64,000 nt of DNA, taken from the NCBI GenBank assembly GCA_024349245.1, contig JALDNG010002804.1, positions 18,715-82,714 on the forward strand, in the 5' to 3' direction. Positions 11,354 through 22,462 of this stretch are shown one piece after another (positions within the stretch are counted from its first letter, which is position 1; each line of letters opens with the position of its first letter). Made by a program: the position numbers and the translations under genes. Origin of the DNA: Neodontobutis hainanensis (lineage: Eukaryota > Chordata > Actinopteri > Gobiiformes > Odontobutidae). Under the pieces are notes generated by a model. The model searched no databases. It was not told the DNA's origin and saw only the letters and a program-made list of their open reading frames with translations.

Positions 11354-12396
11354 AATATCACCACACATTTCAACAAGGGTCTGAGCCCCGGTATCTCACG
11401 ATGACCATCTGACCTTCTAACTGTGGAGTTGTCGGGGCTCAAGTGTGTGAATTTTCAAATGAAATTATCTTTAAATATCCATCTATGCTATTGACCCGTT
11501 GAAGCAAGTAAGAAGTTTAAAGAAGCTGGATTAAAACTTATCGTTGCAATGGAAAATCGCGCTTCACTTAGCTAAGCAGAGGAAATAAGGAGGAAAGTTA
11601 ACTAGACATCCCAATAATGGAGTAGAACAAAGCGCACCTTAACCGGCCCCTAACTTTAAATTGGAAGGAGCTCTGTACAACACTTATAAAAATAATATCA
11701 ATATGTATTCCAAATCACTCTCCAACAGCAACATCTCCAACATCAGCACTGTTGGCCAATTATTGGTGCTGGTTCTGGTCTGGACAAATAATCCACTAGA
11801 ACTACATCCTTTAAATACATTAGTGGGCATTCATGACCAAATAATCTTTTACAATATTTGATTTATGTTTGTTGCAAATGTTATCAAATCAATTGTGCAA
11901 AGCCAGACTGAAAAGATTGGGTGAAGGGGACTTCTCAATTGAAGCATGTTTGACTACAAACTAGGTGAGTTGGTGCATCAATGCCACTTTTCCTTCCAAT
12001 TATTTTGTTTTCTTCCCATGTGCAAGGGTTTTCAGTCGTGTTAGAGCCTGAACTGGGAACCTGTCTTCCAACAAACATTGGTACTAAGGTGAGACCAGTG
12101 TTAATTTCGTTGATTTTTAGCGGACTAAAAACTAAACAAAAACTAAATAAAAGGACTTCAAAATGACTGAAACGATAACTAAATAGACAGACATTTTTGT
12201 CAACAAACAAAAGACGAGACAAAAACAACTTGTGACGAAAACCAGTCAGGAGAAGGGAAAGATGAAGTGGAATGGGCGGATGAGTCAAGTAAGCCAATCA
12301 AAGCGCGCTTAGTTCTTAAGTACGTGCCGGACAATCTCCGTACAAACATCATTCTATTGCTGTACAATTTAACTTCAGTCAAGCTCAAGTCAAACA

Positions 12397-12468
12397 TGCA
12401 ATGGCTGGGAATCGAACCCAGGTCAACTGCTTGGAAGGCAGCTATGCTCACCACTATACCACCATTGC
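12397..12468 (-). tRNA. tRNA-Gly(TCC), unit 4
   Basis: 72 nt, identical by eye to the unit 2 gene, although the other three tRNAs of this unit are damaged. Confidence 0.93.
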
Positions 12469-12665
12469 CCTGCGCTGCTGTCATAAAGTGGTTTGAAACA
12501 TGCAAATTACCATGGGTAGTAGTAGAACATAGTTGGCGCAATGTTAGTGCGTCTGATTCTAGAGCTGAAGGTTGCGTGCTCAAATCATGTTAGCTGGACT
12601 CTTTGAAGGGGACCATACCTTTTTGATGGTGACCACCTTCCACCTGGAGTTCATAACTGGTTTCC

Positions 12666-13895
12666 GTTAAATATTCACACAACTCTCGTCTCTTCAGCCA
12701 CGGGTTGCTCTCCTTTTGAATGTTCCTTAGGTTTCCAGCCCTCCTCTTTCCTATTAAGAAGGAGGATGTTGCCGTGCCCTCGGTCCTTGCATACGTAAGG
12801 AGATGTCTTGGGATTTGTGCAGTGGGCAGTGTGGACAAGGCCAATGTGTTTAACAGGTTCTTCAATCGTTATGACACTGCGGTCTCTGACCACACTCCTG
12901 TCTCCACAGCAGAGCGGCAGGCAGCAGCCACTCCTATCTCCCTCATTCCCCCTTCCCCCCCACTCATCTGCAAGATGGCCCTGCTCACACCTTGTCCCCA
13001 AACCTGTCTGACCCCTCCAACACTGATCACTGGCACCCGCTCCCCTCCTGACACCTTCACACTGATCACCGGCACCCCTACCCCTCCTGACACCTCCACA
13101 CTGACTTTCACTGCTGAACAGGTGAGGAAACAACTGCAGAGACTCAGAGCAGTGGTTAGATGCATCAGCGGTGGTGACAAGAAGGAGTACAGGACTATTG
13201 TGATAACTTTGTCACCTGGAGCGAGAAGAACCACCTCCTGCTCAATGTGATAAAGACTAAGGAACTGGTGGTGGACCTGAGGAGGACTAAAGCCGCTGTG
13301 ACCCCATTTCTATCCAGGGGGTTAGTGTGGACGTGGTGGAGCAATACAAATACTTGGGTGTGTATTTGGACAATAAACTGGACTGGGGCAAGAACATGGA
13401 CACTGTCTACAAGAAGGGCCAGAGCCGTCTCTACTTTCTGAGGCGGCTGAGGTCCTTTGACATTTGCAGGACTATGCTCAGCATGTTCTACGAGTCTGTG
13501 GTGGCCAGTGCCATCATGTGCGCTGTGGTCTGCTGGGGCAGCAGTCTGCGCGTGATGGACACAAATAGACTTGATAAGATCATCAAGAAGGCCGGACATG
13601 TTGTAGGGGAGGAGTTGGACTCTCTGACTGTTGTGTCTGAGAGGAAGATATTGTCCAAAATCCGTACTATTCTGGACTTTCCCTTCCACCCGCTCAGCTG
13701 GTCAGCTGCAAGAGTTCGTTTAGCAATAGACTGTTACTGCCACGCTGCTTCAGCGAGAGACACAGGAAATCATTCCTGCCAGTCTCCATCAAACTTCTGA
13801 GCTCAGTACTGTAAATCCTCTGTAGAGTCACTGTGCAATATTCTAACTGCTGTACAATATTAAGTCTATTTCTAAACTTGTAAACTGTACATCAT
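12666..13895 (+). pseudogene. Gypsy/LINE composite, unit 4
   Basis: A frame of 176 codons (12720-13250) runs from the integrase scrap into LINE and is lost at a one-base deletion near 13202. The frame from 13327 to 13800 carries the RT thumb-like region. Confidence 0.75.
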
Positions 13896-14118
13896 GTGAA
13901 TAGATAATATGTGAATATGTACCATGTGAATATGTAAATAGATTGTTTATTCTTTGTTAGGGATATCATAGTTTATAAATTATAGTTAAGTTATATCTAC
14001 TTTAAAAGGAAATTTCTATTTCCTGCTTTGGTCGATTGCATGTTGTAACAAAAGATTTTCCTTCGGAATGATTAAAAGTAATTCTAATGACAAATAAGGC
14101 TTCTCAAAAGGAACCAAC

Positions 14119-14191
14119 TGTTTCTGCCCGGTTTCGAGCCGAGGACCTTTCGCGTGTTAAGCGAATGTGATAACCACTACACTACAGAAAC
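14119..14191 (-). tRNA. tRNA-Val(AAC), unit 5
   Basis: 73 nt with all stems paired, anticodon AAC, T-loop CTCGAAA. A terminator-like TTTT on the minus strand lies just downstream (plus aaaag near 14106). Best representative with the unit 6 copy. Confidence 0.93.
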
Positions 14192-14436
14192 TGCTGACCA
14201 TGATCCAGGGCTCGTGACATTTGAAAAAATGCCGAAAAACATCTCTTACTGAAACTAAGTGGGAACTCTGTGGATTGTAATTCAGTCCTATGAATTAACA
14301 CAAGTTTTAGATTTTGTTGCTTCTTTACCTTTATGAGCTGCAATAAATGCAAGTCTAGTGTGAAACATGTCGAAGAAGTCCTTCTGAAAGTATGTTGAAA
14401 AATTTCCAATTACCAAGTTTCAGAATAATATCTTCC

Positions 14437-14508
14437 CTCCCCGTCGGGGAATCGAACCCCGGTTTTCCGCGTGACAAGCGGAGATACTGGCCACTATACT
14501 AACGAGGA
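14437..14508 (-). tRNA. tRNA-Asp(GTC), unit 5
   Basis: 72 nt with a perfect T-arm (GGGGTTCGATTCCCC) and anticodon GTC. Confidence 0.95.
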
Positions 14509-14773
14509 CTGATCAGCTGTCAAAACTAGACTTCTGAAATTCTCTCAGAAGCTGAGAATTCTGCATGTTTGTGGCTTAGAATGGACCTCACTTGCGATAC
14601 AGAGAAGATTCCACTGAAGGTGTGGGTTTCAATCCCCCTTTTGACAGGAACATCATAAAAATGGAGAGCAGTGGAGGATTTCAGTTCTCTTCTCCTAAGA
14701 TTAAAAGAGTCACACCTGGATCACCAGAAACTGTAAATAGAAGATATGTTCTCTCAAGGAAGGGAGACTAAAT

Positions 14774-14846
14774 TGCCGAAACTCAGGCTTGAACCAAGGA
14801 CCTTTAGATCTTCAGTCTAACGCTCTCCCAACTGAGCTACTTCGGC
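14774..14846 (-). tRNA. tRNA-Phe(GAA), unit 5
   Basis: 73 nt. One difference (gagctac) changes the base just after the acceptor stem; the acceptor GCCGAAG/TTTCGGC is still mostly paired. Confidence 0.88.
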
Positions 14847-15894
14847 AATATCACCACACATTTCAACAAGGGTCTGAGCCCCGGTATCTCACGATGACCA
14901 TCTGACCTTCTAACTGTGGAGTTGTCGGGGTTCAAGTGTGTGAATTTTCAAATGAAATTATCTTTAAATATCCATCTATGCTATTGACCCGTTGAAGCAA
15001 GTAAGAAGTTTAAAGAAGCTGGATTAAAACTTATCGTTGCAATGGAAAATCGCGCTTCACTTAGCTAAGCAGAGGAAATAAGGAGGAAAGTTAACTAGAC
15101 ATCCCAATAATGGAGTAGAACAAAGCGCACCTTAACCGGCCCCTAACTTTAAATTGGAAGGAGCTCTGTACAACACTTATAAAAATAATATCAATATGTA
15201 TTCCAAATCACTCTCCAACAGCAACATCTCCAACATCAGCACTGTTGGCCAATTATTGGTGCTGGTTCTGGTCTGGACAAATAATCCACTAGAACTACAT
15301 CCTTTAAATACATTAGTGGGCATTCATGACCAAATAATCTTTTACAATATTTGATTTATGTTTGTTGCAAATGTTATCAAATCAATTGTGCGCAAAGCCA
15401 GACTGAAAAAGATTGGGTGAAGGGGACTTCTCAATTGAAGCATGTTTGACTACAAACTAGGTGAGTTGGTGCATCAATGCCACTTTTCCTTCCAATTATT
15501 TTGTTTTCTTCCCATGTGCAAGGGTTTTCAGTCGTGTTAGAGCCTGAACTGGGAACCTGTCTTCCAACAAACATTGGTACTAAGGTGAGACCAGTGTTAA
15601 TTTCGTTGATTTTTAGCGGACTAAAAACTAAACAAAAACTAAATAAAAGGACTTCAAAATGACTGAAACGATAACTAAATAGACAGACATTTTTGTCAAC
15701 AAACAAAAGACGAGACAAAAACAACTTGTGACGAAAACCAGTCTGGAGAAGGGAAAGATGAAGTGGAATGGGCGGATGAGTCAAGTAAGCCAATTAAAGC
15801 GCGCTTAGTTCTTAAGTGCCGGTGCGGACAATCTCCGGTACAAACATCATTCTATTGCTGTACAATTTAACTTCAGTCAAGCTCAAGTCAAACA

Positions 15895-15966
15895 TGCAAT
15901 GGCTGGGAATCGAACCCAGGTCAACTGCTTGGAAGGCAGCTATGCTCACCACTATACCACCATTGC
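15895..15966 (-). tRNA. tRNA-Gly(TCC), unit 5
   Basis: 72 nt, identical by eye to the unit 2 gene. Confidence 0.93.
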
Positions 15967-16166
15967 CCTGCGCTGCTGTCATAAAGTGGTTTGAAACATG
16001 CAAATTTCCATGGGTAGTAGTAGAACATAGTTGGCGCAACGTTAGTGCGTCTGATTCTAGAGCTGAAGGTTGCGTGCTCAAATCATGTCAGCTGGACTCT
16101 TTGAAGGGGACCAGACCTTTTTTTGATGGTGACCACCTTCCACCTGGAGTTCATAACTGGTTTCCG

Positions 16167-17394
16167 TTAAATATTCACACAACTCTCTCGTCTCTTCAGC
16201 CACGGGTTGCTCTCCTTTTGAATGTTCCTTAGGTTTCCAGCCCTCCTCTTTCCTATTAAGAAGGAGGATGTTGCCGTGCCCTCGGTCCTTGCATACGTAA
16301 GGAGATGTCTTGGGATTTGTGCAGTGGGCAGTGTGGACAAGGCCAATGTGTTTAACAGGTTCTTCAATCGTTATGACACTGCGGTCTCTGACCACACTCC
16401 TGTCTCCACAGCAGAGCGGCAGGCAGCAGCCACTCCTATCTCCCTCATTCCCCCTCCCCACTCATCTGCAAGATGGCCCTGCTCACACCTTGTCCCCAAA
16501 CCTGTCTGACCCCTCCAACACTGATCACTGGCACCCGTCCCCTCCTGACACCTTCACACTGATCACCGGCACCCCTACCCCTCCTGACACCTCCACACTG
16601 ACTTTCACTGCTGAACAGGTGAGGAAACAACTGCAGAGACTCAGAGCAGTGGTTAGATGCATCAGCGGTGGTGACAAGAAGGAGTACAGGACTATTGTGG
16701 ATAACTTTGACACCTGGAGCGAGAAGAACCACCTCCTGCTCAATGTGATAAAGACTAAGGAACTGGTGGTGGACCTGAGGAGGACTAAAGCCGCTGTGAC
16801 CCCCATTTCTATCCAGGGGGTTAGTGTGGACGTGGTGGAGCAATACAAATACTTGGGTGTGTATTTGGACAATAAACTGGACTGGGGCAAGAACATGGAC
16901 ACTGTCTACAAGAAGGGCCAGAGCCGTCTCTACTTTCTGAGGCGGCTGAGGTCCTTTGACATTTGCAGGACTATGCTCAGCATGTTCTACGAGTCTGTGG
17001 TGGCCAGTGCCATCATGTACGCTGTGGTCTGCTGGGGCAGCAGTCTGCGCGTGATGGACACAAATAGACTTGATAAGATCATCAAGAAGGCCGGACATGT
17101 TGTAGGGGAGGAGTTGGACTCTCTGACTGTTGTGTCTGAGAGGAAGATATTGTCCAAAATCCGTACTATTCTGGACTTTCCCTTCCACCCGCTCAGCTGG
17201 TCAGCTGCAAGAGTTCGTTTAGCAATAGACTGTTACTGCCACGCTGCTTCAGCGAGAGACACAGGAAATCATTCCTGCCAGTCTCCATCAAACTTCTGAC
17301 CTCAGTACTGTAAATCCTCTGTAGAGTCACTGTGCAATATTCTAACTGCTGTATAATATTAAGTCTATTTCTAAACTTGTAAACTGTACATCGT
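16167..17394 (+). pseudogene. Gypsy/LINE composite with 329-codon open frame, unit 5
   Basis: A single open frame at 16310-17299 covers the linker, the TAEQVRKQLQRL segment and the post-catalytic LINE RT (TKELVVDLRR, YKYLGVYLDNKLDW, RRLRSFDICRTML). It lacks the YADD box, so it cannot encode an active reverse transcriptase. The start codon is in a different frame from the integrase scrap. Confidence 0.75.
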
Positions 17395-17617
17395 GTGAAT
17401 AGATAATATGTGAATATGTACCATGTGAATATGTAAATAGATTGTTTATTCTTTGTTAGGGATATCATAGTTTATAAATTATAGTTAAGTTATATCTACT
17501 TTAAAAGGAAATTTCTATTTCCTGCTTTGGTCGGTTGCATGTTGTAACAAAAGATTTTCCTTCGGAATGATTAAAAGTAATTCTAATGACAAATAAGGCT
17601 TCTCAAAAGGAACCAAC

Positions 17618-17690
17618 TGTTTCTGCCCGGTTTCGAGCCGAGGACCTTTCGCGTGTTAAGCGAATGTGATAACCACTACACTACAGAAAC
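17618..17690 (-). tRNA. tRNA-Val(AAC), unit 6
   Basis: 73 nt, identical by eye to the unit 5 gene. Confidence 0.93.
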
Positions 17691-17935
17691 TGCTGACCAT
17701 GAGCCAGGGCTCGTGACATTTGAAAAAATGCCGAAAAACATCTCTTACTGAAACTAAGTGGGAACTCTGTGGATTGTAATTCAGTCCTATGAATTAACAC
17801 AAGTTTTAGATTTTGTTGCTTCTTTACCTTTATGAGCTCCAATAAATGCAAGTCTAGTGTGAAACATGTCAAAGAAGTCCTTCTGAAAGTATGTTGAAAA
17901 ATTTCCAATTACCAAGTTTCAGAATAATATCTTCC

Positions 17936-18007
17936 CTCCCCGTCGGGGAATCGAACCCCGGTTTTCCGCGTGACAAGCGGAGATACTGGCCACTATACTA
18001 ACGAGGA
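17936..18007 (-). tRNA. tRNA-Asp(GTC), unit 6
   Basis: 72 nt, identical by eye to the unit 5 gene. Confidence 0.95.
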
Positions 18008-18272
18008 CTGATCAGCTGTCAAAACTAGACTTCTGAAATTCTCTCAGAAGCTGAGAATTCTGCATGTTTGTGGCTTAGAATGGACCTCACTTGCGATACA
18101 GAGAAGATTCCACTGAAGGTGTGGGTTTCAATCCCCCTTTTGACAGGAACATCATAAAAATGGAGAGCAGTGGAGGATTTCAGTTCTCTTCTCCTAAGAT
18201 TAAAAGAGTCACACCTGGATCACCAGAAACTGTAAATAGAAGATATGTTCTCTCAAGGAAGGGAGACTAAAT

Positions 18273-18345
18273 TGCCGAAACTCGGGCTTGAACCAAGGAC
18301 CTTCAGATCTTCAGTCTAACGCTCTCCCAACTGAGCTATTTCGGC
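18273..18345 (-). tRNA. tRNA-Phe(GAA), unit 6
   Basis: 73 nt with the best-paired T-stem of the Phe set (cgggcttgaacc). Confidence 0.93.
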
Positions 18346-19360
18346 AATATCCCCACACAAATTTAACAAGGGTCTGAGCCCCGGTATCTCACGATGACCA
18401 TCTGACCTTCTAACTGTGGAGTTGTCGGGGCTCAAGTGTGTGAATTTTCAAATGAAATTATCTTTAAATATCCATCTATGCTATTGACCCGTTGAAGCAA
18501 GTAAGAAGTTTAAAGAAGCTGGATTAAAACTTATCGTTGCAATGGAAAATCGCGCTTCACTTAGCTAAGCAGAGGAAATAAGGAGGAAAGTTAACTAGAC
18601 ATCCCAATAATGGAGTAGAACAAAGCGCACCTTAACCGCCCCTAACTTTAAATTGGAAGGAGCTCTGTACAACACTTATAAAAATAATATCAATATGTAT
18701 TCCAAATCACTCTCCAACAGCAACATCTCCAACATCAGCACTGTTGGCCAATTATTGGTGCTGGTTCTGGCCTGGACAAATAATCCACTAGAACTACATC
18801 CTTTAAATACATTAGTGGGCATTCATGACCAAATAATCTTTACAATATTTGATTTATGTTTGTTGCAAATTTTATCAAATCAATTGTGCGCATAAGCCAG
18901 ACTGAAAAGATTGCGTGAAGGGGACTTCTCAATTGAAGCATGTTTGACTACAAACTAGGTGAGTTGGTGCATCAATGCCACTTTTCCTTCCAATTATTTT
19001 GTTTTCTTCCCATGTGCAAGGGTTTTCAGTCGTGTTAGAGCCTGAACTGGGAACCTGTCTTCCAACAAACATTGGTACTAAGGTGAGACCAGTGTTAATT
19101 TCGTTGATTTTTAGCGGACTAAAAACTAAACAAAAACTAAATAAAAAGGACTTCAAAATGACTGAAACGATAACTAAATAGACAGACATTTTTGTCAACA
19201 AACAAAAGACGAGACAAAAACAACTTGTGACGAAAACCAGTCAGGAGAAGGGAAAGATGAAGTGGAATGGGCGGATGACTCAAGTAAGCCAATCAAAGCG
19301 CTTAGTTCTTAAGTGCGGTGCCGAGAAGCTACCTGGAGATGACAGCGCAACAAAACGTTA

Positions 19361-19483
19361 GCATTAGATCTTGTGGCAATGTCAGCTTCTCAAGCAATTG
19401 CAGAAAGAGTATTTAGTGTCACTGGTAACCTCACTAGAGAAAAGCGTTTATTAGCACAAAGTGCTTTCTTGAAAATGAATTAA
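19361..19483 (+). pseudogene. hAT transposase dimerisation-domain relic, copy 1
   Basis: An open stretch of 40 codons reads ALDLVAMSASQAIAERVFSV then TGNLTREKRLL and FLKMN before TAA. That is the order of the hAT C-terminal dimerisation domain (SERVFS, then a basic segment, then FLKMN at the protein end). The upstream transposase is absent. The same piece is open at 39574-39696. Confidence 0.75.
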
Positions 19484-19678
19484 AGTAAAAAAAATATTTG
19501 CATTTGATGTTTCGGATGCCAGTGTTTATGTAAAATGAGGAATATTCTCATGTTCAATGCACTTTAAGTTCAAAGATGGTTTAGATGGTACGTTTATTAT
19601 TATAATTTAGCTTTCTTGGGCTGTAAAGGCCAAAAGACTAAATACATTTTTTTTGTCAAGATAAACACTTCCTGAGAC

Positions 19679-19751
19679 TGCCTGAACAGGGACTTGAACC
19701 CCTGATCCTCAGATTAAAAGTCGGATGCTCTAAAGACTAAGCGAGACCCAG
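19679..19751 (-). pseudogene. tRNA-Lys(TTT) pseudogene, copy 1
   Basis: The minus-strand anticodon arm GACTTTTAATCTGAGG, T-arm GGGTTCAAGTCCC and 3' end TTCAGGC match tRNA-Lys(TTT). The 5' strand (GGGTCTC) cannot pair with that acceptor and the D-arm is altered. It may be a dead tRNA or part of a tRNA-derived SINE. Confidence 0.75.
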
Positions 19752-19924
19752 TAACTTCAGTTGGAGTAACCTGCGTGTTTAGAATGATAATCAGTATTGC
19801 CTAAACAAATAAATTGAGCCTGATCATTAGTGAGGAGAGTGGCAGATTTGGAAGTGGACTGGAGCGCAGAGGAGAACACTGATTCTGAGCGAAACTACCC
19901 GCCTCTCACAAATAAGAGACCAGC

Positions 19925-19928
19925 ACTG
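19925..19928. repeat. Target-site duplication ACTG, left
   Basis: ACTG directly precedes the LTR terminus TGTAGTG and is repeated at 35927-35930. The uninterrupted site cagcACTGccgac is present at 40098-40110. Confidence 0.9.
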
Positions 19929-21918
19929 TGTAGTGAATATGGTTTCGTTAATGAATAATTAATATGAATATGAATTATGAAAATTTATAATTAATATTTT
20001 GTTTATGAAAATATTAATTTCTTTCGGGCACCACCTTAGTTTTAACAGTTCTAAGGAAACTGATTATGTTTGATAAGTCTCAATACTGAAGGAATGAATC
20101 CTAACTCGTTTCGACACAAATCTTAATTAAACAATGAAACAAGAAATGTCTTTATGGGGTTTTATTAAAAATTATGCACGATTAAAATATGAATAATAAA
20201 ATAAAATAAAACAAGATTATTGACAAAGGATGAGAATAATGAACATAAAACATTGATTGACGATGGCACAATGGTTATACCTTTGATGGAACAAGGTCAG
20301 TTTAATTCTTTTTAATTTGGTTAATTACTGCGAGCAATTTAGGGATTTGATATGACGGGCGACTTAATTCAAGGCTGGTTACGGAGTCGGATATTAGATT
20401 AAAACTGGTTGTGATAAGAGGTTGTTTCTGACTAAATTTGAATAGAGGACAGGAGAAATTACTGTTGGCTATATTTGATAATACACAGTTTAACGCCAAG
20501 TTTGTGTCCAGTGTTCACTCACTCTGATCTGGGTCAGTAGCCTACCAGCGGTGCGGTTCCGACAAGTCTCAAAGGGATGCTTCGAAATTCCCGGGTTTAG
20601 CAGCTGGCTTCCGACCGTAGAGAGGCGTCACAGGTACACAGGAGCTAACAGTAGCACTGTTAGCAGGCAAGCGGCGTTCTGTATTGTCCGTGAGGTAAAG
20701 TAGACTTTACCAGCAGCCAATAGGAAAGTCTTTAAAACTGAAGTCCGCTACAAGACGAAAAGATGTCTTTTGGATTTAACAAAGACTTTCTTTCGTAGCA
20801 TCAAAAACCTTTCAAAACTACAAAAAGTTTCTTCCGCGAGGAAGTGATGTAATTCCGTGGATAAGAAGTTTTTCAAACAAAAATCAAATGCGTTGAGTCT
20901 TTAAACAGAATAAAAAGTTCACGTCTGCACGGTGTGTGCTGCGGGCTAGGAGACTTGAAAGTTTACAAAGAAAAATACGAAAGTTAAACTTAAGAAAGAG
21001 CGTGAAGAGCTGGAAAAGTTCAAGAGCTTAAGAAGTAAAAAGCTTGAGAGAGAGAGCTTGAGAGAGTTTGAGAGATTGCGCCTGATTTCCGCTTTGCCGA
21101 CTCTTTTGTAAGAGACGCAAAAGGGCGTGTTTACACACGTTTGGGGAATAGGGAGGTGTTACTAAAGTTTGGGATCCTGAGATAACTTTCTTGCTCCATC
21201 AAATAAAGTATTTTAAAACACATTTATAAAACATATTGATTCTGCATTGTATCATAAATGCACGTGAAATGTCTTTACCAATCTTTAAAGACTAAACACA
21301 TTTACATTATTCGTTGTTTGACCTGAAAACAGAATAATTCATTTTATTACACAGCCAGCTGTAAGGATGAAGAAGAAAGAATTCTTTTATATTGTTATCA
21401 CTCTGGATCCTGTAAAGGAAAAATGGTGAGGTTTGCACATGAAATGACAATCTTTAATATACACTCAAATGGACCAGAACAGAGACTTGTCTTTAGTTTG
21501 AAGCAGAGTCATTACTTTGTTCAACCAAAGGAGGGCAATGTTCAATCACTTATAGAGTTCTGGAACAAAAGGCATTCCTTTCTGTTGAGTTGAAAGTCTT
21601 ATCGCAGCGGTATATATATCACAAGGAATTACCGTGTCAGCTTTTGGTCTCCGTGAAGATAGCACCTACATGGAAGTAGCACCTCCTTTGAAGTACAACA
21701 AAATAAAGCTGTAAATATTGTTTCCTCCTCGTGGTTTGTCTCTTTAACACAACATACGAACATCTGGGCCAGATTAGCAAGGTGCTGCTAATCAGATCTC
21801 CTGGTTTTCCTCGGTCTAAATAAACAAAGGGAAGAAGGTATTCAAAAGTTCAGAGGTGTAAATCCTGTGGTCCTCTGAGAGGTGTTGGTTCCTGGTGGTA
21901 CGGAGAGGCACCACTACA
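19929..21918 (-). repeat. Retroviral 3' LTR
   Basis: 1990 bp, matching 33920-35926 along its length with scattered substitutions and small indels. The largest is a 15-bp absence near 21640 between ggt repeats. A minus-strand AATAAA (plus tttatt near 20161) could be the polyadenylation signal. The exceptional length implies extra sequence in U3 or R. Confidence 0.93.
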
Positions 21919-21932
21919 GTCCTTCCTTTCGG
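21919..21932 (-). other. Polypurine tract candidate
   Basis: Minus-strand CCGAAAGGAAGGAC immediately abuts the 3' LTR terminus, the position expected for the plus-strand primer. Confidence 0.7.
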
Positions 21933-22462
21933 CAGAAGGCAGGTTCCAATGTCTTGTGCCGACTCCATCCTTGAAGTATCAGGACCAGGAAGCAAGTGAC
22001 ACGTTAAAGACACAGAGTTTGGCGTTATAACATGTGTAATAATGGGAAGTAGTGAGGGGAACAAAAGTGTATTTAAGAGTAAAAGGGTTTTTCGTGGCGT
22101 CATTAAGTCATCTGCTAAGGGAGGTAGATCAAGTTTATCACTTAAAGATGGACTTAATGGGAATAAAAGAACAAGAGAGTTATTTCATTTTAAATGGGTT
22201 TAGAGTTTATTAAATTGTTGATAATAATAAAACACACATTAAATGATAATAACTTTAAAGGGACATTGCATGCATTTTAGGGGTAGTCATAAAAGTTACA
22301 TGAGGTATATATTGGTTATATTGAACATACATTACACACATAGCACATTAAACTGAATCCGTCAACCTCAGTATGACTGGTGTTGGTTCGGATTCTTGAA
22401 ACAGAGAGGTCTTGGTTGAATACATCGGCTTCAGGGGTAATGGACTACCTGCAATGTTTTCT
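21933..22462. other. Region between env stop and polypurine tract
   Basis: About 530 bp without a recognisable gene. Open frames here are short and unlike known accessory proteins. Confidence 0.6.

Larger units (their letters stand above)
10417..13895. repeat. Array unit 4
   Basis: Complete copy of 3479 bp. It carries the most damaged tRNA set: Val lacks 2 nt in the anticodon stem, Asp has insertions, and Phe has lost 8 nt. Positions 11445-12390 show no gene. Confidence 0.9.
13896..17394. repeat. Array unit 5
   Basis: Complete copy of 3499 bp with all four tRNA genes looking intact and a long open LINE composite frame (16310-17299). Positions 14940-15890 show no gene. Confidence 0.9.
17395..19317. 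repeat. Array unit 6, left part
   Basis: Carries intact Val, Asp and Phe tRNA genes. The unit breaks at the variable sequence following ttcttaagtgc, where spacer sequence begins. The missing right part (tRNA-Gly plus LINE composite) lies at 36025-37600 beyond the provirus. Positions 18440-19317 show no gene. Confidence 0.88.
19318..19924. repeat. Spacer S, copy 1 (split by the provirus)
   Basis: Non-array sequence inserted at the same point of units 6 and 7. It holds a hAT relic, a tRNA-Lys pseudogene and about 170 bp without genes. It continues at 35927-36024 across the provirus. Copy 2 is at 39529-40190. Copy 1 has roughly 40 extra bases near 19842-19900 not found in copy 2. Confidence 0.85.
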
